Origin: CAKUFA01 sp963618735
GTDB taxonomy: Bacteria; Bacillota; Clostridia; Christensenellales; Aristaeellaceae
Direction of reading: 5' to 3'
Assembly: GCA_963618735.1 (NCBI GenBank)
Contig: CAVEUM010000001.1
Coordinates: forward strand, 74,294-138,293
Length of the DNA stretch: 64,000 bases
The number at the start of each line of letters is the position of its first letter. Positions within the stretch are counted from its first letter, which is position 1. This document shows, piece by piece, positions 34,110-42,542 of this stretch. The translations under genes and the position numbers were made by a program. Below the pieces are notes generated by a model. It had not been told where the DNA came from. It worked only from the letters and a program-made list of their open reading frames with translations, and did no database searches.

Positions 34110-35027
34110 ATGGTTTTCCCCAAACCGCTATGCCCTGGGGATACGGTACGACTGATTGGCGTTGCCAGTCACATCTATGGTGAGGATATCCCAAAGGAAG
34201 TGCGAGAACGGGCAGAAATGCTGGAGCGGCTTGGCTTTCGAGTGAAAGTTGACGAGAGCTGCTATAAGCATTACGGCTACCTTTGCGGCACGGACGAAGA
34301 GCGGGCAGAAGCCCTGATGCGTGCCTTTGATGATGATGGGGCAGATGGCGTGTGGTGCATCCGCGGCGGTTATGGCTGCCTGCGGATTCTGCCGCTGATT
34401 CGCTGGGATGTGATTCGCGCCAATCCCAAGGCATTCATTGGGTACAGCGATATTACCACGTTGCACATTGCCATCAACCAGCGCTGCGGCCTTGGCACTT
34501 TTCATGGGCCGATGCCCGGCAATATCCCGGAAACAGCCTGGGCCAGACAAAGCCTGATGCAGGCGCTGGCTGGTACGCCGGAAAAAAGGTTGAATCCAAT
34601 GGAAACGCCGGCGCTTGACGTTCTCTGCGCAGGTGTGGGGGAGGGCGAAATAACAGGCGGCAATCTGTCACTGGTTACGGCGTCCCTTGGCACGCCTGAT
34701 GAAATTGATACTCGCGGCAAGCTCCTCTTTCTGGAGGATGTGGGCGAAAAGGTCTACGCCCTTGACCGCTACCTGTATGAGCTGAAGCTGGCCGGCAAGT
34801 TCCGCGATTGTGCGGGCGTGATTCTGGGGCAGTTCACCCATTGCCCGGCGGAAGAAGACGGCCGGGGTTTTACCTTGCAGGATGTGCTGCGGGATGTTTT
34901 CGGGGATGAGCATGTCCCTGTCATGGCGGGCCTGGAGGCAGGTCATATTGATGAATCACTGACCATCCCGCTGGGGCGGCGGTACCGTATGAATACAGAA
35001 AAGAAAACCATTGCTTTGGCAGAATAA
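34110..35027 (+). CDS. ldcA: LD-carboxypeptidase (S66 family)
   Basis: Serine peptidase that cuts the L,D bond of murein tetrapeptides (LdcA) or related N-acylated peptides (MccF). 305 residues; the ATG at 34110 is chosen because GAGGTG lies 6 bases before it (it abuts the ATG at 34104). Nucleophile Ser in 'FIGYSDITTLHIAIN', 'VWCIRGGYGCLRILPLI' before it, and the Glu/His dyad in 'LLFLEDVGEKVYALDR' and 'AGLEAGHIDESLTIPLG'. Last gene of the alr operon; completes a murein-peptide salvage set. Confidence 0.92.
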   Translation: MVFPKPLCPGDTVRLIGVASHIYGEDIPKEVRERAEMLERLGFRVKVDESCYKHYGYLCGTDEERAEALMRAFDDDGADGVWCIRGGYGCLRILPLIRWDVIRANPKAFIGYSDITTLHIAINQRCGLGTFHGPMPGNIPETAWARQSLMQALAGTPEKRLNPMETPALDVLCAGVGEGEITGGNLSLVTASLGTPDEIDTRGKLLFLEDVGEKVYALDRYLYELKLAGKFRDCAGVILGQFTHCPAEEDGRGFTLQDVLRDVFGDEHVPVMAGLEAGHIDESLTIPLGRRYRMNTEKKTIALAE

Positions 35028-35046
35028 TCCAGAAGACAATCCCATG

Positions 35047-35096
35047 GCGGAAAAGAATGCGCTTTGACTGCGGCATCTTTTCCGCTGCTTTATGTT
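35047..35096 (+). terminator. Probable terminator after ldcA
   Basis: Long 13-pair stem GCGGAAAAGAATGC / GCATCTTTTCCGC with one bulged A, then the broken T-rich tail TGCTTTATGTTTT. The tail is weaker than in other terminators here. The rest of the 349-base gap to upp holds the upp promoter and leader; no protein-coding frame is convincing. Confidence 0.6.
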
Positions 35097-35174
35097 TTGG
35101 GGTGCGAATTGTTAAACAATGTACAAAGCAGGAAGGAAACATCCCACAGAGTGCATTTTTTGTGTAAAAGGGGA

Positions 35175-35203
35175 TTGCAAGAAAGCCATCTATCTTGTAT
35201 AAT
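35175..35203 (+). promoter_or_regulatory. Predicted promoter of upp
   Basis: TTGCAA, a 17-base spacer and TATAAT. Puts the transcript start near 35210, about 165 bases ahead of the upp ATG, leaving a long leader with a terminator in it. Confidence 0.75.
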
Positions 35204-35275
35204 GAAACATGAGAAACATGCAGATGGGGGCGTACATCGTCATGATGCGGAACAATGCGAGTGTGAAACGACGGG

Positions 35276-35312
35276 GCGAATAAGGCTGTGATACAGTGCT
35301 TATTCGCTTTTT
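35276..35312 (+). promoter_or_regulatory. Intrinsic terminator (attenuator) in the upp leader
   Basis: Nine-pair stem GCGAATAAG/CTTATTCGC with an inner CTGT/ACAG extension, then TTTTT. It lies between the predicted promoter and the upp ribosome site with no gene in between, as in transcription attenuation. I found no clear alternative antiterminator pairing and no PyrR-type binding loop. It could be controlled by a pyrimidine signal, but this is inference. Confidence 0.7.
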
Positions 35313-35376
35313 CACAATTGCGGTTTCGTCATCGTTGCGGACAGCGTCTTCCATACTCATGGAGGAGGAAAAAACA

Positions 35377-36006
35377 ATGAGCAATGTACACGTTTTTGAT
35401 CATCCCCTGATTCAGCACAAGCTGAGCATTATGCGCGACAAGAACACCGGCGTGAAGGAATTCCGCGAACTGCTGGACGAAATCGCCATGCTGATGATTT
35501 ATGAAGTGACCCGTGATCTGCCTACGGAAGAAGTCGAAATTGAAACCCCTATCTGCAAGTGCAAGACCCGTATGCTGTCTGGCAAGAAGCTGGCTGTGGT
35601 GCCGATTCTGCGCGCAGGCCTCGGTATGGTGGACGGCGTGACGGCGCTGATTCCTGCCTGCAAGGTGGGTCATATTGGCCTGTACCGCGATCCTCAGACC
35701 CTGGAACCCGTGGAGTATTATTGCAAGCTGCCTGTGGACAGCGAGAACCGTGAACTGCTGGTGGTTGACCCCATGCTGGCAACCGGCGGCAGCGCCAGCG
35801 CAGCTATTTCTTTCATTAAAAAGCGCGGATGCCACAATATTCGTCTGGTCAATCTGATTGCTGCACCCGAGGGCATTGCACGCATTCAGAAGGATCATCC
35901 CGATGTGGATATCTACGTTGCCGGCTTGGACGATCATCTGAACGAGCACGGCTATATTGTACCTGGCTTGGGCGATGCAGGCGACCGCCTGTTTGGCACA
36001 AAATAA
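35377..36006 (+). CDS. upp: Uracil phosphoribosyltransferase
   Basis: Salvages uracil with PRPP to UMP. 209 residues, standard, from the ATG at 35377 behind GGAGGAGG. 'DHPLIQHKLSIMRDKNTG' at the N-terminus, 'VVPILRAGLGMVDGV', and the PRPP loop 'VVDPMLATGGSASAAISFIK', with the uracil-binding 'YIVPGLGDAGDRLFGTK' at the end. The V-ATPase operon follows 90 bases later. Confidence 0.97.
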   Translation: MSNVHVFDHPLIQHKLSIMRDKNTGVKEFRELLDEIAMLMIYEVTRDLPTEEVEIETPICKCKTRMLSGKKLAVVPILRAGLGMVDGVTALIPACKVGHIGLYRDPQTLEPVEYYCKLPVDSENRELLVVDPMLATGGSASAAISFIKKRGCHNIRLVNLIAAPEGIARIQKDHPDVDIYVAGLDDHLNEHGYIVPGLGDAGDRLFGTK

Positions 36007-36020
36007 CGCAGGGGACAAGC

Positions 36021-36063
36021 GGATTCACCGCGTCAGAGGTAGCGGTGCCGGCGCGGTGAATCC
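36021..36063 (+). promoter_or_regulatory. Long hairpin between upp and the V-ATPase operon
   Basis: Perfect 12-pair stem GGATTCACCGCG/CGCGGTGAATCC with a 19-base loop and no T-run. It is therefore not a normal intrinsic terminator; it may stabilise or process the transcript, or bind a factor. Confidence 0.55.
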
Positions 36064-36096
36064 CAAACCATCCCCAACGGAAAGGTGGTGATTGGT

Positions 36097-36420
36097 TTGT
36101 CGCTGGAGGTGTTGAGTCAAATCCGTGAGGCCGAGGAAAAGGCGGAAAACATCAGGCAGGATGCACAGCGTGAAGCACGGGAGATCATCAAATCCGTGGA
36201 GTCTGCATGCGCGTCTGCTGAGCGTTCCGCCGCCGTGGATCATCGCGGCATGTATCAGCAGATGATGGAGGGAAAGCGTCAGGAAGTGATGCTGCACCTG
36301 AAGGAAAATCGCGAGGCTGCTGATGCAAAGGTCTCTTCCGAAATGAAGCAGGCTGAAAAACGGCTGGATCAGGCGGCAAGTCTGATCTTCGAAAGGGTCG
36401 TGAAGCATGGCAATTGTTGA
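36097..36420 (+). CDS. ntpF: V-type ATPase peripheral stalk subunit (G/H-like, NtpF)
   Basis: 107-residue coiled-coil protein of the V/A-ATPase peripheral stalk that pairs with subunit E. 'IREAEEKAENIRQDAQREA' shows the Ala/Glu-rich heptads of the family. The likely start is the TTG at 36097, about 8 bases after GGTGG; GTG codons at 36085 and 36088 are alternatives. First of nine ntp genes, and its end overlaps ntpI by 14 bases. Confidence 0.82.
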   Translation: MSLEVLSQIREAEEKAENIRQDAQREAREIIKSVESACASAERSAAVDHRGMYQQMMEGKRQEVMLHLKENREAADAKVSSEMKQAEKRLDQAASLIFERVVKHGNC

Positions 36421-38317
36421 AATGAAGCGAATCAACCTGCTGGCCATGCGGCAGGATCAGCGCAAGCTCCTGAAAGCTATGCAACGTATGGGCTGCGTAG
36501 AGGTTTCAACCATTCAGGGGGAAGAAGCGGAAACGTACCGCGTCAAGGACTCAGGCAGACTGAGCCAGGTAGAGGATACGCTGAATCGCTTGACCTGGGT
36601 GATGGGGCGCCTGGGAAAGTACAACAAGCAAAAGGCACCCTTCATGGGAAATCGTCCCGAGGCTCCGGAAGAGGAAGTTGCGTACATTGCCAGCCATGAA
36701 TCGGAGCTGATGGATATCCTTGCGCACGCAGATCGTTTGGAAAAACGAAGCGGCGAGTACAAGGGACAGCTGGCACGAATTGCCGCAGAGCAGGAACAAC
36801 TGACGCCTTGGCTTAACCTGGATATTCCCGTGGAACAGATCAGGAGCAGCAAGGATGTTTTCCAGCAGGCAGGTACCATGAATAAGTCGGCTATTCCCGC
36901 CATTCAGCAAAAATGGGGGGAGAGGGAAGCTGTTCTTGAAGTGCTCAGTGAAATCCGTGAAAGTGCTTACATCTGGATTGCCGCCCATGCTTCGGTGAAG
37001 GAAGAATTCCTTGCCGACCTGAAGGCAGCGGGATATGCGCCCCAGTCCTTTGGTGACAGCACAGGATGTGTCCGCGACCACTATGACGCCTTAACGGAAA
37101 GCGCGAAGCAGGTCAAGGCAAATCAGGAAGGTCTGGATGCGGAATGGAAGTCCATGGCGGGCAGCCTGACAAGGCTGAAAATCTGGTATGACATGCTGTG
37201 CGTGGAAAGGGATCGCCTGCAGGCCGCGGAACGCACCGTGGGCACTGCGGAAACGTTCCTGATGCACGGCTGGGTGCCGGCAGCACTCGCAGAAAAAGTG
37301 CAGGAAGAGCTGATCAAACTGTCCCCGACGGCATCGGTTGAAATTACCGACCCTGATGAGGATGATCCGCCGCCTGTGCAGCTGCACAACAACAAGTATG
37401 TGACACCCTTTGAATCCATCATTGAAGGATTTGCGCTTCCTGCACCCGGCAGCATTGATCCTACTGCAGTAATGGCTCCGTTCTACGCATTGCTGTTCGG
37501 TATGATGCTTTCCGATGCAGGCTATGGCCTGGTGATGGCGATTGCCATTCCGCTGCTGGTAAAGCTGAAACAGCCAGGCAAGAGCAATCAAAAGCTGCTG
37601 TGGGTACTGTTCTTTAGTGCGTTGGCAACCGTGCTATGCGGCGCGGTGTACAACACTTGGTTTGGCTTCAACCTGCCCATCAAGAGCATTCTGGATCCCA
37701 TCAATGATCCTATGCCGGTGATGGTTGTCTGCATGGGCATTGGCGTGATTCACCTTTTTGCCGGATTGTGCGTGGGCGGCTATGCCAACATCCGCAAGGG
37801 AAAGCCGCTGGATGCGGTGTACGATCAGCTCAGCTGGATGCTTCTGGTAACGGGTGCCATTATGCTGGTGCTCGGCGGCGTAGCTGCTGAAATCGGCAAG
37901 TGGATGGCCATTGCGGGCGTGGCACTCATTATCCTTTTCGCGGGACGTGAGAAGAAGAATCCTTTTGCCCGCCTGATGGGCGGCCTGAGTGCCCTGTATG
38001 GTGCAACCAGCTGGATTTCGGACATCCTCAGCTACATGCGCTTGTTCGGCATGGGTCTGGCTACGGGCGTCATCGGCATGGTGATTAACCAGCTGGTGGG
38101 CATGGTGTTCGATGCGGGTATTGTGGGCAAAATCATCGGCAGCGTGCTGTTCGTGGGTGCTCACGCGTTCAACCTGGGCATCAATGCCCTGGGCGCATAC
38201 GTCCATTCCTGCCGCCTGCAGTACATCGAGTTCTTCGGAAAGTTCTATGAAGAAGGCGGCGTGGCGTTCAGACCGCTGAACTACAACACACGGTATGTCA
38301 ATTTCAAGGAAGTTTGA
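36407..38317 (+). CDS. ntpI: V-type ATPase subunit I (stator, membrane)
   Basis: 636 residues. The N-terminal half is a cytoplasmic coiled-coil that meets the peripheral stalks; the C-terminal half (from ~350) has seven or eight membrane helices forming the half-channels for the ion. 'MLSDAGYGLVMAIAIPLLVK' and 'LSYMRLFGMGLATGVIGMVI' are hallmark stretches, the latter with the essential Arg. Start overlaps ntpF. Confidence 0.95.
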   Translation: MAIVEMKRINLLAMRQDQRKLLKAMQRMGCVEVSTIQGEEAETYRVKDSGRLSQVEDTLNRLTWVMGRLGKYNKQKAPFMGNRPEAPEEEVAYIASHESELMDILAHADRLEKRSGEYKGQLARIAAEQEQLTPWLNLDIPVEQIRSSKDVFQQAGTMNKSAIPAIQQKWGEREAVLEVLSEIRESAYIWIAAHASVKEEFLADLKAAGYAPQSFGDSTGCVRDHYDALTESAKQVKANQEGLDAEWKSMAGSLTRLKIWYDMLCVERDRLQAAERTVGTAETFLMHGWVPAALAEKVQEELIKLSPTASVEITDPDEDDPPPVQLHNNKYVTPFESIIEGFALPAPGSIDPTAVMAPFYALLFGMMLSDAGYGLVMAIAIPLLVKLKQPGKSNQKLLWVLFFSALATVLCGAVYNTWFGFNLPIKSILDPINDPMPVMVVCMGIGVIHLFAGLCVGGYANIRKGKPLDAVYDQLSWMLLVTGAIMLVLGGVAAEIGKWMAIAGVALIILFAGREKKNPFARLMGGLSALYGATSWISDILSYMRLFGMGLATGVIGMVINQLVGMVFDAGIVGKIIGSVLFVGAHAFNLGINALGAYVHSCRLQYIEFFGKFYEEGGVAFRPLNYNTRYVNFKEV

Positions 38318-38343
38318 ATCAACATCAAAGGAGGAAATGAAAC

Positions 38344-38820
38344 ATGGAATGGGGACTGGTTCTGGCTTTTGTGGCGGCCGCGATTGCGGTGATTCTGCCC
38401 GGCATGGGTTCTTCCAAGGCTGTTGGCGCTTGCGGTGAGACCGCTTCCGGTGTTTCCACGGAAAATCCTGAAGTGAACTCCAAACTGCTGGTTCTGCAGC
38501 TGCTGCCCGCAACGCAGGGCATTTACGGCTTCCTGATTGCTGTGATTATTATGATCAAGACGGGTATCCTGTCCGGCTCTCTGGCCAATGTGACCCTGAC
38601 GCAGGGCATTGAGCTGGTGGTTGCCGCACTGCCCATCGCACTGGTTGGCTATTATTCCGCATTGAAGCAGGGCAAGGTTGCCTCCGCTGGCATGCTGATG
38701 ACCGGCAAGCGTCCTGAAATGAGCGGCAAGGGCATCACCATGACGGTTATGGTCGAGACCTACGCCGTGCTGTCCCTGCTGGTTTCCTTCCTGGCTGTGA
38801 ATGCCATCAACATCGGTTAA
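38344..38820 (+). CDS. ntpK: V-type ATPase rotor subunit K (Na+-type proteolipid)
   Basis: 158 residues, four membrane helices (a doubled hairpin), like the Enterococcus hirae NtpK of the same size. Ion-site residues match that Na+ pump: Leu54, Thr57 and Gln58 in 'LLPATQGIYGF', Gln109 in 'ALKQGKVASAG' and the carboxylate Glu138 in 'VMVETYAVLSLL'. Only the second hairpin carries the acid. This predicts Na+ rather than H+ translocation (inference from the hirae structure). GGAGG ribosome site, between ntpI and ntpE. Confidence 0.95.
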   Translation: MEWGLVLAFVAAAIAVILPGMGSSKAVGACGETASGVSTENPEVNSKLLVLQLLPATQGIYGFLIAVIIMIKTGILSGSLANVTLTQGIELVVAALPIALVGYYSALKQGKVASAGMLMTGKRPEMSGKGITMTVMVETYAVLSLLVSFLAVNAINIG

Positions 38821-38833
38821 GGAGCGAACGCTC

Positions 38834-39427
38834 ATGAATGCAACTGCGATCCTGGAAAAAATCCACGAGGAAGCAAAGGCAAATGCCGCCGCCATCCTCC
38901 AAGAGGCCAACGATCGCGCTGAAAAGCTGCGCACTGCGTCTGACACGAAGATTGCATCCGCCAAGGATGAAATGGAAAAGAAGGCCAAGGCAGATGGTCT
39001 GGTGGAGGAACAGCGGCTGATCCGTATGGAAGAGCTGGATGAGCGCAAGCGCGTATTGGCGGCCAAGCGCAGTTTGATTGACCGTGCCTTTGATGCGGCA
39101 TTGCAGAAAATGAAGAAGATGCCCGCAAAGGATGCCCGTGCATTCCTGCTGGGGATGATTACCGAGGTGGCCGAAGGAGACGAGCAGGTTGTCGTTGGCG
39201 CGGAGGATGCCGCGTGGTTCGATGATGCGTTTGTCACGGAAGCCAACGAGGCCATGAAAAAGGCAGGACGCAAGGCAGAGCTGACCCTTGCAACGGAAAA
39301 ACGCGCAGGTGTCAGCGGTCTGATCCTGACCAGGGATGATACGGAAATCAACTGCAGCTATGCCTCCATTCTGGACAGTAGGCGCCTGGAAATGGAAGCG
39401 GAGGTTGCACAGGTACTTTTCCCGTAA
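38834..39427 (+). CDS. ntpE: V-type ATPase subunit E (peripheral stalk)
   Basis: 197 residues from the ATG at 38834. The N-terminal half is a coiled coil rich in Ala, Glu and Lys ('ILEKIHEEAKANAAAILQEA'); the C-terminal globular part ('KRAGVSGLILTRDDTEINCS') caps the catalytic head. Pairs with NtpF to form the stator stalks. Confidence 0.92.
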   Translation: MNATAILEKIHEEAKANAAAILQEANDRAEKLRTASDTKIASAKDEMEKKAKADGLVEEQRLIRMEELDERKRVLAAKRSLIDRAFDAALQKMKKMPAKDARAFLLGMITEVAEGDEQVVVGAEDAAWFDDAFVTEANEAMKKAGRKAELTLATEKRAGVSGLILTRDDTEINCSYASILDSRRLEMEAEVAQVLFP

Positions 39428-39458
39428 TGGATCTGATGGAAAGAAGGGAGGGCTGGCC

Positions 39459-40436
39459 ATGCCACAGGAAAGCGTAGGTTACGCCGTAGGACGCATCAGC
39501 ATGCTGCGCCGTGACGCGCTGGACGCCAGTCGCCTGGAAAGATTGCTTTCCACGGCAAGCTATGCGGAAGCAAAGCGAACCCTTTCGGAAATCGGATGGA
39601 CGGCCGCCGAAGAGACGGATTATGAACAGCTGGCCATGGAGCGCGTGGCAAACGCGAGCCGCATTGTGCGTCAGCTGTCCACCGATGAAAAGGTTACCGA
39701 TTGTTTCCTGCTGAAGTATGATATTGCAAACCTGAAAATGCTGCTGAAGGCACGGTGCCTGGGCATTTCTGCAGATTACCTGTCGGAAAGCGGCACCATG
39801 GCTGTGGATGCTCTGCGGCACGCTGTGACGGATCACAATTACAAGTTTCTTCCTGCGCCAATTGCCCAGGCAATGGACGAATTGGAGAAAGAGCTTGTGA
39901 TTCATGTGGATCCCATGGTGATTGACGTGAAGCTTGATCAGGCGATGTTTCGCTGGATTTTCCTGAACCTGAAGAAGACAAAGTGCCGCACGGCGGTTAC
40001 CTACTTTCAGGCAAGGGTGGATCTGCTGAATGCGCTGACCATGCTGCGCGCTCAGCACATGAAGAAGGATAGCGCCTTCTTTATGGCCGTTTTGCTGGAA
40101 GGCGGAACGATTACCGAAAAGGAATGGCAGAAGGCGTATGCCGAAAGCGAAGAGCTGCCAAAGCTTCTGGCGAAGTACGGCGTTTCCGTGCAGGATGCGG
40201 CCTATCGCGCCGTGGCGGACTTTGCCCGTCTTCCTGGATTGGAAAAGGCGATGGATAACGAACTGCTCAAGCTGTTTCTGCCCTACAAGTACGACAATAT
40301 GAATCTGGAATTCATCCTCAGCTATCTGCTGGCCACGGAACGTGAAGCGGCGGCAGTGCGGCTGGTGATGGCAGGCAAGGCTAACGGTTTTGCCATGGAA
40401 GCCATCCGGGAAAGGCTGCGTGATTTGTATGGCTGA
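39459..40436 (+). CDS. ntpC: V-type ATPase subunit C (funnel linking head and rotor)
   Basis: 325 residues from the ATG at 39459 behind GGGAGG; upstream in-frame sequence lies inside ntpE. All-helical subunit d/AtpC family that sits on the K ring as a socket for the central stalk: 'GYAVGRISMLRRDALDASRL' at the start, 'LLKYDIANLKMLLKARCLG' and 'DNMNLEFILSYLLATEREA' later. Overlaps ntpG by eight bases. Confidence 0.92.
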   Translation: MPQESVGYAVGRISMLRRDALDASRLERLLSTASYAEAKRTLSEIGWTAAEETDYEQLAMERVANASRIVRQLSTDEKVTDCFLLKYDIANLKMLLKARCLGISADYLSESGTMAVDALRHAVTDHNYKFLPAPIAQAMDELEKELVIHVDPMVIDVKLDQAMFRWIFLNLKKTKCRTAVTYFQARVDLLNALTMLRAQHMKKDSAFFMAVLLEGGTITEKEWQKAYAESEELPKLLAKYGVSVQDAAYRAVADFARLPGLEKAMDNELLKLFLPYKYDNMNLEFILSYLLATEREAAAVRLVMAGKANGFAMEAIRERLRDLYG

Positions 40437-40767
40437 AACGAAGCGGATGGGTGTTGTCGGGGAGCGGGACGCGGTGCTTGCCTTCAAGGCAGTCGGCATG
40501 CGCGTGATTGACGTTTCCACCGCAGAGGAGACCACAGCGGCCTTGCACAAGCTGTCCACCGAGGGTGTACCTGTGATTTTCATCACGGAAACCATGGCAG
40601 AGCTTGTGCCGGAAGCATTGCAGAAGTATAAGACCATGCCGGGCACGGCGGTAATCCCCATTCCCGGCAGCCAGGGCGTCAATGGATTCGGCCTGGGGCG
40701 CGTGAAGGCCAATGTGGAGAAGGCCATCGGCGCGGATATTTTGTTCAATAACAAGAAAGAGGGGTAA
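40429..40767 (+). CDS. ntpG: V-type ATPase subunit F (central stalk, NtpG)
   Basis: 112 residues, Rossmann-like small subunit of the rotor stalk, binding subunit D. 'MGVVGERDAVLAFKAVGMRV' and 'VIFITETMAELVPEALQKY', then 'VIPIPGSQGVNGFGLGRVK', are typical. The start at 40429 overlaps the ntpC stop; a second ATG at 40447 is possible. Confidence 0.92.
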   Translation: MAETKRMGVVGERDAVLAFKAVGMRVIDVSTAEETTAALHKLSTEGVPVIFITETMAELVPEALQKYKTMPGTAVIPIPGSQGVNGFGLGRVKANVEKAIGADILFNNKKEG

Positions 40768-40772
40768 TGACC

Positions 40773-42542
40773 ATGGCTCAGGGAACCATTGTAAAGGTTG
40801 CCGGCCCCTTGATTGTAGCGGAAAACATGGCCGATGCCCGAATGTACGATGTGGTGCGCGTGAGCAAGAGCCGCCTGGTAGGCGAAGTCATTGAGCTCCG
40901 CGGTGACCGTGCATCCATTCAGGTATATGAGGAAACCTCCGGCCTTGGCCCGGGCGAGCCTGTGGAATCCACAGGTGCACCCCTTTCCGTAGAGCTGGGA
41001 CCTGGCCTGATTGAGTCGATTTTTGATGGCATTCAGCGCCCGCTGACCGCGATTCGCGATAAGTGCGGCGAGCGCATTACCCGCGGTGTGGAAGTGCCAA
41101 GCCTGAATCGTGAAAAAGAGTGGGCCTTCATGGCAAAGGCTGTGAAGGGTGACAAGGTGGAGCCTGGCGATGTGCTGGGTACAGTGCAGGAAAGCGCTGT
41201 GGTGGAGCATCGTATTATGGTGCCCTACGGCCTGCGCGGAACGGTAGAAAGCATCAAAGACTGCACGGCAAAGCTGGAAGACACCATTGCGGTGATCCGT
41301 GACGAGAAGGGCGAAATGCACAACGTGACCATGCTGCAGAAGTGGCCTGTCCGCCGCGGCCGTCCTTATCGTGAAAAGCTGGCACCCACCATGCCCATGG
41401 TGACGGGTCAGCGCGTGATTGATACCTTCTTCCCCATTGCGTCGGGCGGCGTGGCAGCTGTTCCCGGCCCCTTCGGCTCGGGCAAAACGGTGGTGCAGCA
41501 TCAGTTGGCCAAGTGGGCAGATGCGGATATCATTGTGTACGTTGGCTGCGGCGAGCGCGGCAATGAGATGACGGACGTGCTGATGGAGTTCCCGGAGCTG
41601 CACGATCCCCGCACGGGCGAGAGTCTGATGAAGCGCACTGTGCTGATTGCCAACACGTCCGATATGCCTGTGGCCGCTCGTGAAGCGTCCATTTACACGG
41701 GCATTACCATTGCTGAGTATTATCGGGATATGGGCTACAAGGTGGCCATCATGGCTGACTCTACCAGCCGCTGGGCAGAGGCTCTGCGTGAAATGTCCGG
41801 CCGACTGGAAGAAATGCCTGGTGAGGAAGGCTACCCGGCCTATCTGGCATCCCGTATCGCTGAATTCTACGAGCGCGCCGGCTATGTGAAGTGCCTTGGC
41901 AAGGAAGATCGCTACGGCATGATTTCTGCCATTGGCGCTGTGTCACCGCCTGGCGGCGATATTTCCGAGCCTGTCAGTCAGGCAACGCTGCGCATTGTGA
42001 AGGTTTTCTGGGGCTTGAGCGCCTCACTGGCCTACAAGCGTCATTTCCCGGCTATTGACTGGCTGCAGAGCTATTCTTTGTACATTGATCGCCTGAGCGG
42101 ATGGTTCTCTGATCACGTGAGCCCGGAATGGAACGAGCTGCGTGCCAAGGCTATGCGCATCCTGCAGGAAGAGGCTGAGCTGAACGAAATTGTCCAGCTG
42201 GTTGGCGTAGATGCCCTGAGCTGGAAGGATCGGCTGACCATGGAGGTCGCGCGGTCCATTCGTGAGGACTATCTCCATCAGAATGCCTTTGATGAGGTGG
42301 ATACCTACACCAGCCTGCCCAAGCAGTTTGCTATGCTGCGCCTGATTCTGACGTATCAGGAAAAAGGACAGCAGGCACTGGATGCAGGAGCCAATCTGTC
42401 GGATGTACTGAATCTGCCTGTTCGGGAGCGGATCGGCCGCAGCAAGTACATTCTGGAAGAAAATCTGAAGGAATTCGATGCGATTGAAAGCGAACTGAGC
42501 AGCCAGACGGCGGCTCTGATTGACCAAGGAGGACAGGCCTGA
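40773..42542 (+). CDS. ntpA: V-type ATPase catalytic subunit A
   Basis: 589 residues. Catalytic ATP-hydrolysing subunit with the V/A-specific ~90-residue insert near residues 120-200. Walker A 'PGPFGSGKTVVQHQLAKWAD' near residue 230, arginine/glutamate network in 'CGERGNEMTDVLMEFPEL', Walker B 'YKVAIMADSTSRWAEALREM'. The ATG at 40773 sits 8 bases after AGAGGGG and is preferred over 40767, which overlaps the ntpG stop. Stop overlaps the ntpB start. Confidence 0.97.
   Translation: MAQGTIVKVAGPLIVAENMADARMYDVVRVSKSRLVGEVIELRGDRASIQVYEETSGLGPGEPVESTGAPLSVELGPGLIESIFDGIQRPLTAIRDKCGERITRGVEVPSLNREKEWAFMAKAVKGDKVEPGDVLGTVQESAVVEHRIMVPYGLRGTVESIKDCTAKLEDTIAVIRDEKGEMHNVTMLQKWPVRRGRPYREKLAPTMPMVTGQRVIDTFFPIASGGVAAVPGPFGSGKTVVQHQLAKWADADIIVYVGCGERGNEMTDVLMEFPELHDPRTGESLMKRTVLIANTSDMPVAAREASIYTGITIAEYYRDMGYKVAIMADSTSRWAEALREMSGRLEEMPGEEGYPAYLASRIAEFYERAGYVKCLGKEDRYGMISAIGAVSPPGGDISEPVSQATLRIVKVFWGLSASLAYKRHFPAIDWLQSYSLYIDRLSGWFSDHVSPEWNELRAKAMRILQEEAELNEIVQLVGVDALSWKDRLTMEVARSIREDYLHQNAFDEVDTYTSLPKQFAMLRLILTYQEKGQQALDAGANLSDVLNLPVRERIGRSKYILEENLKEFDAIESELSSQTAALIDQGGQA

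Noticed and set aside
39348..41603. Long open frame on the minus strand across the ntpC-ntpG-ntpA genes
   Set aside because: It lies wholly antisense to clear ntp genes, has no ribosome site or recognisable domain, and reads as His/Gln/Arg-rich shadow sequence.
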